DNA of 64,000 nt from Mesorhizobium temperatum (lineage in GTDB: Bacteria; Pseudomonadota; Alphaproteobacteria; Rhizobiales; Rhizobiaceae). The stretch lies in NCBI RefSeq assembly GCF_002284575.1, contig NZ_NPKJ01000066.1, positions 89,513 through 153,512 of the forward strand, in the 5' to 3' direction. Shown piece by piece: positions 26,959 to 35,395 of this stretch (position 1 is the stretch's first letter; each line of letters starts with the position of its first letter). The notes beneath the pieces are model-generated. The model saw nothing but the letters and a program-made list of their open reading frames with translations, was not told the DNA's origin and searched no databases. The translations under genes were made by a program, and so were the position numbers.

Positions 26959-28192
26959 CGAGGGCGAAATGAACGGGCCCGGCCCACTCACTGCAGATGC
27001 CGGAGGGGAGCGCCGCTGGCGCCTGGCGATCGGCGCCGATGACGAGGCGTCGGCGGCACTTTCCAGCGACGACAAACGACTTTCGGCGGCACTCGATGCT
27101 CTCTACGGCGATGGTGCCAGCGCGGCGGCCAGTGACCCGCGCAAGCGGCGTGGCGGGCTTGGCCGCTCGGCACCGCGCGTTGCGCAATGGATGGGCGACA
27201 TTCGCTCCTTCTTTCCCGCGCAGGTCGTTCAGATTGTCCAGAAGGACGCTTTCGAACGGCTGGACCTGAAGCAGATGCTGATGGAGCCGGAGTTCCTCAA
27301 GGCGATCGAGGCGGACGTCAACCTGGTCGCCGACCTGATTTCGCTGCGTTCGGTCATGCCGGCCAAGACCAAGGACATCGCCCGCACGATCATCGCCGAC
27401 ATCGTCGCCATGCTGATGCAGAAGCTGGAGCAGAAGACCGCCGAGACGATACGCGGCGCGCTCGACCGATCGAAGCGCACCAACCGTCCGCGTGCGCGCG
27501 ATATCGACTGGCAGCGCACCATCTCGGCGAACCTTCGCCACTACCAGCCCGAGCACAAAACTATCGTGCCGGAGAAGCTGGTTGGTTTCATGCGCAAGCA
27601 GCGCCGGCTGGTCGATCTTGACGAAGTCGTTCTCTGCGTCGACCAGTCCGGCTCGATGGCAAGCTCGGTCGTCTACGCCTCGATCTTCGCGGCGGTGATG
27701 GCCTCGCTGCCGGTCGTGCGCACCAAGCTCGTCTGTTTCGATACGGCCATAGTCGACCTTACCGAAGAACTCAGCGATCCCGTCGAAGTGCTGTTCGGCG
27801 TGCAGCTTGGCGGCGGCACCGATATCAACCAGGCCGTCGCCTATTGCGCCGACCGTATCGAGCGGCCAACCAAGTCGCATCTGGTGCTGATCACCGACCT
27901 CTACGAAGGCGGCAATGGACAGGAGTTGCTGCGGCGGCTGGCGGCGCTGGTTCGATCCGGCGTCAATGTCGTCGTGCTTCTGGCACTGACCGACCAAGGC
28001 CGGCCCGGCTACGATCCGGCAATGGCAGGTTCGGTTGCCGCACTTGGCATTCCGGTCTTCGCCTGCACGCCGGATTTGTTTCCGGACATGATGGCGGCGG
28101 CATTGCGCCGGGAAGATATCGACGCCTGGGCCGCGGGAGCCGACATCAAGCTGGTTCGCGCCGAGGCCGAGGCGCCTAGGGCGAACGAGTGA
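26951..28192 (+). CDS. von Willebrand factor A domain protein, partner of the MoxR ATPase
   Basis: The protein has 413 residues. The N-terminal ~200 residues are helical. A vWA domain follows from about residue 225 with a complete metal-ion-dependent adhesion site: DQSGS at 231-235, T290 in GGGTD, and D316 in LITDLYEGG. vWA proteins of this kind are effectors or adaptors for MoxR ATPases (compare E. coli YehP). The ATG at 26951 is preceded by GGGAGG and overlaps the previous gene by 8 bases. This is the last gene that clearly belongs to the five-gene unit. Confidence 0.8.
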   Translation: MDDEGEMNGPGPLTADAGGERRWRLAIGADDEASAALSSDDKRLSAALDALYGDGASAAASDPRKRRGGLGRSAPRVAQWMGDIRSFFPAQVVQIVQKDAFERLDLKQMLMEPEFLKAIEADVNLVADLISLRSVMPAKTKDIARTIIADIVAMLMQKLEQKTAETIRGALDRSKRTNRPRARDIDWQRTISANLRHYQPEHKTIVPEKLVGFMRKQRRLVDLDEVVLCVDQSGSMASSVVYASIFAAVMASLPVVRTKLVCFDTAIVDLTEELSDPVEVLFGVQLGGGTDINQAVAYCADRIERPTKSHLVLITDLYEGGNGQELLRRLAALVRSGVNVVVLLALTDQGRPGYDPAMAGSVAALGIPVFACTPDLFPDMMAAALRREDIDAWAAGADIKLVRAEAEAPRANE

Positions 28193-28197
28193 GCCCC

Positions 28198-29616
28198 ATG
28201 TCACAGAAGGTTGCCGAGCTCCTGTTGCGGCTGGAAAAACGGCTGGACAGATCAGCGATCGTTTCGGCCGATGAGGCCGGACCGCGCTACAGGGAAGATC
28301 CCGACGGCAAGACCAGCGCACTGCCGGAGTTCGTCTTGCGTCCGCGCACGGCCGGCGAGGTGTCGGACATACTGCGCCTGTGCAACGAGGCGCGGCAAAG
28401 CCTTGTCGTCCAGGGCGGCCGGACCGGGCTTGCCGGTGCGGCTCGCATCCAGCCCGGCGAAGCGGTGCTGTCGCTGGAGCGCATGACGGCGATCGAGACC
28501 CCCGACCGCGAGGCGGCGACGATCGTCGCCGAGGCCGGCGCGCCGCTGCAGATGGTGCAGGACGCGGCCGATGCGGCCGGCTTGCTGTTCGGCGTCGACA
28601 TCGGCGCGCGCGGCACGGCCACGGTCGGCGGCAATGTCGCCACCAATGCCGGCGGTATCCGCGTACTGCGCTACGGCATGTACCGCGCGCAGGTGCTCGG
28701 GCTGGAAGCGGTGCTTGCCGACGGTAGCATCCTGACGTCGCTCAAGGGCTTGCCCAAGGACAATTCCGGCTATGATCTCAACCAGCTCTTCATTGGCAGC
28801 GAAGGCACGCTGGGCGTCGTCACGCGCGCCTGCCTGCGGCTGCACCCGAAGCCGGCCACCGAGGTCAACGCCTTCTGCGCGCTTGCTTCGCTCGACGCGG
28901 CGATCGCGCTGCTCGGTCTGCTCAGACAGAGACTTGGACCCCTGCTCTCGGCCTATGAAGTGAATTTCGCGCCGCTCTATGGCGCCATGGTCGCCGGCAT
29001 GGATGCGCCGGCGCCGCTGCCCGTCGGCTCGCCCGTCTATGTGCTCGCCGAGATACAGGGCAGCGAGCCCGACCGCGACGGCGAACGTTTTGCCGCTGTG
29101 CTGATGCAGGCGGTCGAGGACGGCGTGATCGACGACGTGGTGGTCTCGCAGTCGCCGCGCGAATTCCGCGCGCTGTGGGCGGTGCGAGAGGACGCCAATC
29201 GCTTCCTGTTTTCGATAAAAGACCTGGTCGGCGTCGACATCAGCATTCCGCTGGCGCGGATGGGGACTTTCCTGCGGGAAGCTGAAGCGGCAATCCAGGC
29301 CGTTGACCGCAACGCCGACATCTACGTCTTCGGCCATCTCGGCGATGGCAATCTGCACTATCAGGTGCGCACCGTGGATCCGGCGGCCGCATACGATATC
29401 GTCTATCGGGGCGTCGCTGAGGCTGGCGGCGGCGTCTCGGCCGAGCATGGCATCGGCCTCGACAAGAAGGAATGGTTGCACCTCGTGCGCAGCGATGCCG
29501 AGATCGCGGCCATGCGGCGCTTGAAAGCGGCTTTCGATCCGAACAATATCCTCAATACCGGGCGGGTCTTCGACCTCGCGCCGGCGGCTAGCATACGTGA
29601 CGTGCCGCCCCAATGA
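28198..29616 (+). CDS. FAD-linked oxidase, GlcD / D-2-hydroxyacid dehydrogenase family
   Basis: The protein has 472 residues. An N-terminal FAD_binding_4 domain has the flavin-contact segments VQGGRTGLAGA and VGGNVATNAGG. The C-terminal FAD-oxidase domain carries the metal/substrate motif GHLGDGNLHYQV and the end motif EHGIGLDKKEW. Substrates in this family include glycolate, D-lactate and D-2-hydroxyglutarate; the sequence does not select one. The gene follows the vWA gene by 5 bases, with a GAGTGAG site for the ATG at 28198; a GTG at 28189 is possible. Whether it works with the cluster is unclear. Confidence 0.8.
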   Translation: MSQKVAELLLRLEKRLDRSAIVSADEAGPRYREDPDGKTSALPEFVLRPRTAGEVSDILRLCNEARQSLVVQGGRTGLAGAARIQPGEAVLSLERMTAIETPDREAATIVAEAGAPLQMVQDAADAAGLLFGVDIGARGTATVGGNVATNAGGIRVLRYGMYRAQVLGLEAVLADGSILTSLKGLPKDNSGYDLNQLFIGSEGTLGVVTRACLRLHPKPATEVNAFCALASLDAAIALLGLLRQRLGPLLSAYEVNFAPLYGAMVAGMDAPAPLPVGSPVYVLAEIQGSEPDRDGERFAAVLMQAVEDGVIDDVVVSQSPREFRALWAVREDANRFLFSIKDLVGVDISIPLARMGTFLREAEAAIQAVDRNADIYVFGHLGDGNLHYQVRTVDPAAAYDIVYRGVAEAGGGVSAEHGIGLDKKEWLHLVRSDAEIAAMRRLKAAFDPNNILNTGRVFDLAPAASIRDVPPQ

Positions 29617-29658
29617 GGCTGGAGATCGAAGGCCGGTAGCGCAGGACTGGTGCTGACT

Positions 29659-30588
29659 CTAACTGCCCACGCGCTTCAACCGCGCATGCGCCACGGCAAT
29701 GCGGGCAGCGAGCGCGGCGTTGTTGCCGACCAGCGCAATATTGGCCTTCAGGCTGCGACCCTGCGAAAGCTCATTGATACGGGCGAGCAGGAACGGCGTC
29801 AGTTCCTTACGCTCGATGCCGCGTGTCTCGGCTTCGGCCACCGCCGCCGCGATCGTGCCGTCGATGAAGGCCGGATCGAGCGCATCCACTTCCGGAATTG
29901 GATTGGCGACGAGGATGCCGGTGCACGAGCCGATCTGCTCGTGCAGCAGCATGGCCTGCGCAATGTCCTCCGGCGTATCGAGGCGGTGATCGGCTTTCAG
30001 TCCGCTGGAGCGCGTATAGAAGGCCGGAAAATCGTCGCTCTGATAGGCAATCACCGGCACGCGCTGGGTCTCCAGATATTCCAGCGTTTTTGCAATATCG
30101 AGGATCGATTTCACGCCGGCGCAGACGACGGTCGTGCCGGTCTGGCCGAGTTCGGTCAGGTCGGCCGAGATATCGAAAGTGGCCTCGGCGCCACGATGCA
30201 CGCCGCCGACGCCGCCCGTCGCGAAAATGCCGATGCCGGCGAGTGCGGCGATCCGCATCGTCGCCGAAACCGTGGTTCCGGCCGAGCCGCCGCCCACCAT
30301 GATGGCGGCGAGGTCGCGCCCGGAGGCCTTGACCACGTCTTTTGCCGCTGCCAGCTGCTCCAGCTCCCGGTCACCGAGCCCGACTTTGATCTTGCCGGCG
30401 ACCACCGCGATCGTGGCGGGCACAGCACCGTTCTCGCGCACCACGGTTTCAACGCCACGCGCAGTCTCCAGATTGGCAGGAAAAGGCATGCCATGGGTGA
30501 TGATCGTCGATTCCAGGGCCACCACCGCGCGGCCTTCACGAAGTGCTGCCGCGACTTCGTCGTTCAGGTGGAGAAGGGAAGGTTTCAT
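29659..30588 (-). CDS. psuG: Pseudouridine-5'-phosphate glycosidase
   Basis: The protein has 309 residues. It splits pseudouridine 5'-phosphate into uracil and ribose 5-phosphate by breaking a C-C glycosidic bond. Family motifs are clear: VALESTIITHGMPFP at the N-terminus with the catalytic Glu, the Lys region in VAGKIKVGLG, and GGVGGVHRGAE. The start is the ATG at 30588; no strong ribosome site is seen, so coupling to psuK 32 bases upstream is likely. It converges on the FAD oxidase gene. Confidence 0.93.
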   Translation of the reverse strand: MKPSLLHLNDEVAAALREGRAVVALESTIITHGMPFPANLETARGVETVVRENGAVPATIAVVAGKIKVGLGDRELEQLAAAKDVVKASGRDLAAIMVGGGSAGTTVSATMRIAALAGIGIFATGGVGGVHRGAEATFDISADLTELGQTGTTVVCAGVKSILDIAKTLEYLETQRVPVIAYQSDDFPAFYTRSSGLKADHRLDTPEDIAQAMLLHEQIGSCTGILVANPIPEVDALDPAFIDGTIAAAVAEAETRGIERKELTPFLLARINELSQGRSLKANIALVGNNAALAARIAVAHARLKRVGS

Positions 30589-30620
30589 CGTCAATTTCGC
30601 TTTCAGGGTTCGGCTCGCGT

Positions 30621-31730
30621 TCAGGCGGGAATTCGGTACATGCCGGCGGTGAGGAAGCGCGGCGACAGATCGGGATGAACGCTGGATTCGCTCTCGGTGG
30701 TCAGCGTGGCGAGCAGCGCGCCGGTGCGCGCAGCGTGAGGAACGGGATCTCCCGAAAGCACCTTGTACATGGTGCCGGCAATCATCGCGTCGCCTGCACC
30801 GGTGATGTCGACGGCGCGGGCCGGGACGGAACGCATCGTCGCCACGCCGCTCTCGGTCGCCACTGCAAATCCATGAGCGCCCATGGTCACGATCACCTCG
30901 CTGGCGCCGGCCGCGCGCAGCGCCGCCGCAGCCTCCTTCGGCTTCAGCCGCCTGTCGGCATCGGTGATGCCAAGCATCATATTGGCCTCGTCATGGTTGG
31001 TGAACAAAAGATCGATGCCGGTCAGGTCCTTCGGCAGGCGTGCCGATTTCGGCGACGACACCGTGTCGACGGCGAGCTTGAAGCGCGCGCCCTGCTTGCG
31101 TGACATCAGCGACTTGATCGTCGCAGCCGGCAGGTTGCAATCGATGAACACCCATGTCGCCGAAGCCAGATGCGGCCAGAAGCGGTCGAGATAGGAGGGC
31201 GAAAACAGATCGAATATCTCCATGTCGGCGATGCCGAGCACGAGATCGTTATTGAGGTCGAGGATCGCTGCATATTCCGCCGTCGGCCGCTCCGTGGTGG
31301 TGATCACCTGGCTGACATCGGCGCCGAGGTCGCGCAGATGCCGCACCAGCGAGCGGCCGGTCTCGTCGTCGCCGACAATCGAGACGAAGCTTATGTCGAC
31401 GCCGAGGCGGACAAGGTTCTCGGCGACGTTGCGGGCGACGCCGCCGAAGCTGCGATAGCCGTCGACCGGGTTCGACGTCCCGAAGATCAGATCCTTCTTG
31501 GCGTGATACTTACGGTCCAGAACTGCGCCGCCGATGCAGATCATGCGCTTGGATGCCGGCAAGACATAGCCGCGACCAAGAATGTAGCCCTTGTTTACGA
31601 GCTGCACGATGTGGGCCGCGACGGTCGAGCGGGCAATGCCGAGCGACGTTGCTATGTCCTGCTGGCCGGCGAAGGGATTCGCCGCGATGAGATCCAGAAC
31701 CGCTTGTTCCTGTGCTCCAAGGTCGTCCAT
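30621..31730 (-). CDS. psuK: Pseudouridine kinase (PfkB family) with N-terminal winged-helix domain
   Basis: The protein has about 369 residues from the ATG at 31730. The first ~55 residues form a winged helix-turn-helix (VLDLIAANPFAGQQDIATSL then ARSTVAAHIVQL). The rest is a PfkB kinase with GGVARNVAENL near its N-terminus and the anion-hole motif VDITGAGDAMIAG near its C-terminus. It phosphorylates pseudouridine for PsuG. The DNA-binding part suggests it also senses its substrate and controls its own operon. Upstream in-frame starts reach 31787 but lack ribosome sites. Confidence 0.87.
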   Translation of the reverse strand: MDDLGAQEQAVLDLIAANPFAGQQDIATSLGIARSTVAAHIVQLVNKGYILGRGYVLPASKRMICIGGAVLDRKYHAKKDLIFGTSNPVDGYRSFGGVARNVAENLVRLGVDISFVSIVGDDETGRSLVRHLRDLGADVSQVITTTERPTAEYAAILDLNNDLVLGIADMEIFDLFSPSYLDRFWPHLASATWVFIDCNLPAATIKSLMSRKQGARFKLAVDTVSSPKSARLPKDLTGIDLLFTNHDEANMMLGITDADRRLKPKEAAAALRAAGASEVIVTMGAHGFAVATESGVATMRSVPARAVDITGAGDAMIAGTMYKVLSGDPVPHAARTGALLATLTTESESSVHPDLSPRFLTAGMYRIPA

Positions 31731-31992
31731 CGCCTCACCCGGCCCGTTCATTCTGTGGCCGAACATTTTCGATATCAACAACAACAACAGATGCTATTGT
31801 CAACATTTGTTTGCGAAGAGAGCGCAATGCAGCATCGTGAACCGGAAAGCGCCAACCAAGCGATGCGATGCTCGGCCACCTCAGAACAGTCGAACGCAAC
31901 CTTCTGGGCCGGTAGTTCTGAAAGCCGCGCTCCTCGGCGCGGTCGAGATACTTGAATCGCGGCGGGTCGGGGATCGAACCCGGTTTCTCACG

Positions 31993-32853
31993 TTACGAGG
32001 ATCGGTCCGCTTTCAGCACCGAGACGGCCACTTCGCTGTTGTGGACATAGTCATTGGCGTCCGGCTGCTTTTGCACGAGCAGGATGAACAGCAAGTCGGT
32101 CAGCGTCAGCTGCGCATCGCGTGCGGTGATGGACGAGGAGCGTGCCCGCTCTTCGTCGGCGATAGTGTAGAGGCGGATGTCGGCGACGCGGCTCAACGGA
32201 TTGTCATGCAGGCCGGTGACGGCGATCACCGTCGTGCCGCGCTTACGGGCAAGTTCGGCTATCCGCAAGGTTTCGATGCTGGCACCGGAATAGGAGAGCG
32301 CGAACAGCACGTCGCCGGGTCCGAGCGTCGAGACGTTGGCCATCTGCACATGGCTGTCGCTGTCGTGCAGCACATTACGGCCGAGCTTCATCAGCTTGTA
32401 GGAAAAATCGCGCGCCACCAGCGAGGAGGCGCCGACGCCGACCAGATGAATACGACGCGCGCGGTCCAGCATTTCCAGCGCCCTGGAGATGATCCGCTCG
32501 CTGTTGGCGGCGACGGTCTGCTGCATCGACAGAAGCTTGCTGCCGATCAGCTTCTTCAGGATGATCTGGTAGCTGTCGCCGACCTCGATCGAGCCGTGGA
32601 TCACTCCAGCCGGCACTTGCCATTCCTGCAACTTCGCCTCGCTGACCGCGAGCTTCAGCTCCTGATAGCTGGCATAGCCGAGCTTCTGGCTGAACTTGAC
32701 GACGCTCGACTGGCTGCGGCCGATCTCGGCCGCGAGAGCCGCCGTCGACAGGCGCAGCATCCGGTCCGGGTTGTCGATGATAAATTGCCCGATCTGGCGA
32801 TCACCGGGCGCCATGGTTTCGAGCCTGGCCTCGATCTTCTTCAGGACGGACAT
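31993..32853 (-). CDS. MurR/RpiR-family regulator of the peptidoglycan-salvage cluster
   Basis: The protein has 286 residues: an N-terminal RpiR helix-turn-helix (LSTAALAAEIGRSQSSVVKFSQKLG, residues about 35-65) and a C-terminal SIS domain (VGVGASSLVARDFSYKL; LFALSYSGASIET). SIS domains bind sugar phosphates, and MurR homologues sense N-acetylmuramate 6-phosphate. It is divergent from murA with a 206-base gap containing the palindrome at 32916. The ATG at 32853 follows AAAGGAA; a TTG directly before it is in frame. Confidence 0.87.
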   Translation of the reverse strand: MSVLKKIEARLETMAPGDRQIGQFIIDNPDRMLRLSTAALAAEIGRSQSSVVKFSQKLGYASYQELKLAVSEAKLQEWQVPAGVIHGSIEVGDSYQIILKKLIGSKLLSMQQTVAANSERIISRALEMLDRARRIHLVGVGASSLVARDFSYKLMKLGRNVLHDSDSHVQMANVSTLGPGDVLFALSYSGASIETLRIAELARKRGTTVIAVTGLHDNPLSRVADIRLYTIADEERARSSSITARDAQLTLTDLLFILLVQKQPDANDYVHNSEVAVSVLKADRSS

Positions 32854-32915
32854 CAAGTTCCTTTGCGCTGTTCAAGACGCCAGCCGGTCACCGGTTCTGG
32901 GCAATGCCAGCTCAA

Positions 32916-32930
32916 GGAATAAATTATTCC
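32916..32930. promoter_or_regulatory. Putative RpiR/MurR operator upstream of murA
   Basis: GGAATAAATTATTCC is a perfect 7-1-7 palindrome. It is followed after exactly 8 bases by TTGACA (32939-32944), a -35-like hexamer pointing at murA. The arrangement is repeated at 35220 in front of murQ. The match in sequence and spacing points to one regulator acting at both promoters. Confidence 0.7.
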
Positions 32931-33059
32931 AACTCTGATTGACAGCCAAGAATGATCCATCGACTCTCGAACCGATATAGGTTCGGCCCTCGATTCGAAC
33001 ATGAAAGACAGCTTGCAAGGGCGTAGTCTCGCAGAGACGACAGATAAGGTTCCAGAGCC

Positions 33060-34316
33060 ATGGACAAATTGCGGATCGTCGGCGGACAGAGGCTGCAAGG
33101 CGCGGTGACGATCTCCGGCGCCAAGAACGCGGCTCTGCCGCAGATCGCGGCGGCGCTGCTCAGCCCCTACCCGCTGGAGCTGACGAACCTGCCTGATGTG
33201 ACCGATGTCGAAAATATGCTTGGGGTCGTCACGCTTCACGGCGCCGAGGTCACCAGATCGGCCCGTGCCGCCACCATCGATACAAGTGCTGCCCTCTCGA
33301 AGGAGACATCCTACGACACGGTCAGGCGCATGCGCGCGACGGTCCTTGTTCTCGGCCCGCTGCTTGCCCGCTTCGGGCAGGCAAGGGTTTCGCTGCCTGG
33401 CGGATGCGCGATCGGCGCACGACCGGTCGATATGCATGTCGCGGCGCTCGCCGCACTTGGCGCCGACATTGCCATCGAGAACGGGTTGATTGTTGCTTCA
33501 GCGCCGACCGGATTGAGAGGCGCGCGCATCGTGCTGAGCTCGCCGTCGGTCGGAGCGACCGAAACCGCGATGATGGCCGCGACCGCGGCGAAGGGCGAGA
33601 CCGAAATCCTCAATGCGGCGCGCGAGCCGGAGGTGGCGGACCTCGCCGCCTGCCTGAACGCCATGGGTGCCCGGATTGAGGGTGCCGGCACGCACCGCAT
33701 CCTGATCGAGGGCAGCAGCAACTGGCGTGCTGCCACGCACGACATCATCCCGGACCGGATCGAGGCCGGCACCTACGCGATTGCCGCAGCCATCACCGGT
33801 GGCCAGCTCGAGCTGACCCATGCACGGCTCGAGCACATGGCATCGGTGGTGCAGCTGCTCGAGGCCACCGGCGTGAAGGTCTGGCCCGGCGATCGCGGAC
33901 TGATCGTGTTGAGGGACGGACCTCTCAGGGCGGTCGACGTTGCGACAGAACCCTACCCTGGCTTTCCAACGGATCTCCAGGCCCAGTTCATGGCGTTGAT
34001 GTGCTGTGCCGACGGCGCATCGCTGTTGCGCGAGACGATCTTCGAGAACCGCTTCATGCATGTGCCCGAGCTGATGCGGCTCGGCGCCAACATCAAGCTG
34101 CAAGGGACCATGGCGCTGGTGCGCGGCGGTGAGAAGCTGAAGGGCGCGCAGGTGATGGCCACCGATCTGCGCGCCTCCGTCTCGCTGGTGCTGGCGGCGC
34201 TGGTCTGCGAAGGCGAGACAGTCATCAACCGGGTCTATCACCTTGACCGCGGCTACGAGCAGCTGGACCGCAAGCTCCGCCTGTGCGGCGCTCAGATCGA
34301 GCGGATAAGCGGATGA
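33060..34316 (+). CDS. murA: UDP-N-acetylglucosamine 1-carboxyvinyltransferase paralogue (MurA family) in a salvage operon
   Basis: The protein has 418 residues with two inside-out alpha/beta domains. It adds enolpyruvate to UDP-GlcNAc, the first committed step toward UDP-MurNAc. The key residues known from E. coli MurA are present: K22-N23 in SGAKNAALP, the PEP-binding Cys at 116 in PGGCAIGARP, Asp in YPGFPTDLQAQF, and Arg in HLDRGYEQL. It should be active and fosfomycin-sensitive. Position first in an operon with murQ and anmK is unusual. The essential murA is normally elsewhere, so this is probably a second copy. The stop overlaps the next start (ATGA). Confidence 0.88.
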   Translation: MDKLRIVGGQRLQGAVTISGAKNAALPQIAAALLSPYPLELTNLPDVTDVENMLGVVTLHGAEVTRSARAATIDTSAALSKETSYDTVRRMRATVLVLGPLLARFGQARVSLPGGCAIGARPVDMHVAALAALGADIAIENGLIVASAPTGLRGARIVLSSPSVGATETAMMAATAAKGETEILNAAREPEVADLAACLNAMGARIEGAGTHRILIEGSSNWRAATHDIIPDRIEAGTYAIAAAITGGQLELTHARLEHMASVVQLLEATGVKVWPGDRGLIVLRDGPLRAVDVATEPYPGFPTDLQAQFMALMCCADGASLLRETIFENRFMHVPELMRLGANIKLQGTMALVRGGEKLKGAQVMATDLRASVSLVLAALVCEGETVINRVYHLDRGYEQLDRKLRLCGAQIERISG

Positions 34317-35197
34317 GTGCCGCCGCCGCGTCTGCGCATTATTTCCTGGGCGTCGACGGCGGCGGAACCGGCTGCCGGGCGCGCATCGAAGACGAAGCGG
34401 GAACGGTGCTGGGGCAAGGCCTGTCGGGCCCGGCAACGACGCGGCTCGGCATCGATGCGGCCTGGGCCTCCGTTGCCAAAGCGTTTGGCGCGGCGATCGA
34501 GGAGGCAGGTTTCGGGACGGCGGAGATCGCCCGGATCCGGGCAGGAATTGGCCTCGCCGGCATCGGGCGCAAGGGTGCGCTGGAGGCGCTTCGAGCGATT
34601 GCACATCCCTTTGCCAGCATTGACTTCGTCAGCGACGGCGTCGGCGCCTGCCTTGGCGCGCATTCGGGCCAGGACGGCGCCATCGTCATTGCCGGCACCG
34701 GCTCGATCGGCATCGGTTTTGTCGACGGGCGCGAGCTGCGCGTCGGCGGCTACGGCTTTCCGATCTCCGACGAGGGAAGCGGCGCCGATCTTGGACTGAA
34801 GGCCGTGCAGCTCGCCTTGCGCGCCCACGATGGCCGGCACGATCGGACGGCGCTGCTGGCGGAGGTCATGCAGCGTTTCAAGGACGACCCGATCGAGGCG
34901 GTCGCCTGGATGGACCGCGCCACAGCGACCGACTATGCCGCCTTCGCACCGATGGTGATCCGCCACGCCGACCAGGGGGATCCGGTCGGACGGCGCATCG
35001 TGCAAAGTGCGGCCGAGCACGTCGATACTTTCGTGCGTGTGCTTTTCGAAAAAGGCGCGCCACGGGTGACGTTGCTCGGTGGGTTGTCCAGCCCGCTCGA
35101 ACCATGGCTTGCTCCCGACGTCCGCCGGCGTCTGAAGCCCGCCGATGGCGACGCCGTTTCAGGGGCCATCATCCTGGCCAAAAAGTCCCCTTGGTGA
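34313..35197 (+). CDS. BadF/BadG-type amino-sugar kinase (MurK/NagK-like)
   Basis: The protein has 294 residues with an ASKHA-fold ATPase: phosphate-1 motif FLGVDGGGTGCRARI, phosphate-2 region VIAGTGSIGIGFVDG, and the glycine-rich GGYGFPISDEGSGADLG. Relatives phosphorylate GlcNAc, glucosamine or, for Clostridium MurK, both MurNAc and GlcNAc. Next to murQ a MurNAc/GlcNAc 6-kinase is the best reading, because it would produce the MurQ substrate. The ATG overlaps the murA stop, so the two are translationally coupled. Confidence 0.82.
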   Translation: MSAAAASAHYFLGVDGGGTGCRARIEDEAGTVLGQGLSGPATTRLGIDAAWASVAKAFGAAIEEAGFGTAEIARIRAGIGLAGIGRKGALEALRAIAHPFASIDFVSDGVGACLGAHSGQDGAIVIAGTGSIGIGFVDGRELRVGGYGFPISDEGSGADLGLKAVQLALRAHDGRHDRTALLAEVMQRFKDDPIEAVAWMDRATATDYAAFAPMVIRHADQGDPVGRRIVQSAAEHVDTFVRVLFEKGAPRVTLLGGLSSPLEPWLAPDVRRRLKPADGDAVSGAIILAKKSPW

Positions 35198-35219
35198 CCG
35201 ATAGCGTTTCCAACGTTAA

Positions 35220-35234
35220 GGAATATTATATTCC
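35220..35234. promoter_or_regulatory. Putative RpiR/MurR operator upstream of murQ
   Basis: GGAATATTATATTCC is a perfect 7-1-7 palindrome with the same GGAATA/TATTCC ends as the site at 32916. TTGACA (35243-35248) again begins 8 bases after it. A smaller palindrome, GAATATTC, lies at 35253-35260. Confidence 0.7.
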
Positions 35235-35242
35235 ACCATCCG

Positions 35243-35271
35243 TTGACACTGCGAATATTCAATTCTAGAAA
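35243..35271 (+). promoter_or_regulatory. Likely sigma-70 promoter of the murQ-transporter operon
   Basis: TTGACA (35243-35248) and TAGAAA (35266-35271) are separated by 17 bases. The promoter lies about 125 bases ahead of the murQ start and directly downstream of the palindromic operator. It implies that murQ and the following genes can be transcribed apart from murA and the kinase. Confidence 0.5.
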
Positions 35272-35395
35272 GTTAACAAAGCAGAAACCGGGACAGCCGA
35301 CACGAAGCCAATGCCGCCCGCTGGCACTGGTCGACGCTTGGCGCGGCATCACATTAGTACTTGCTGCCGACGGCAAGAACTTTGAAAGCAAGTGG

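Noticed and set aside
31950..31990. tRNA-like T-arm (GGTTCGATCCCC on the minus strand) after the RpiR gene
   Set aside because: No acceptor, D or anticodon arm can be folded around it and the T stem has a mismatch. It is at best a relic, so it is not listed as a tRNA.
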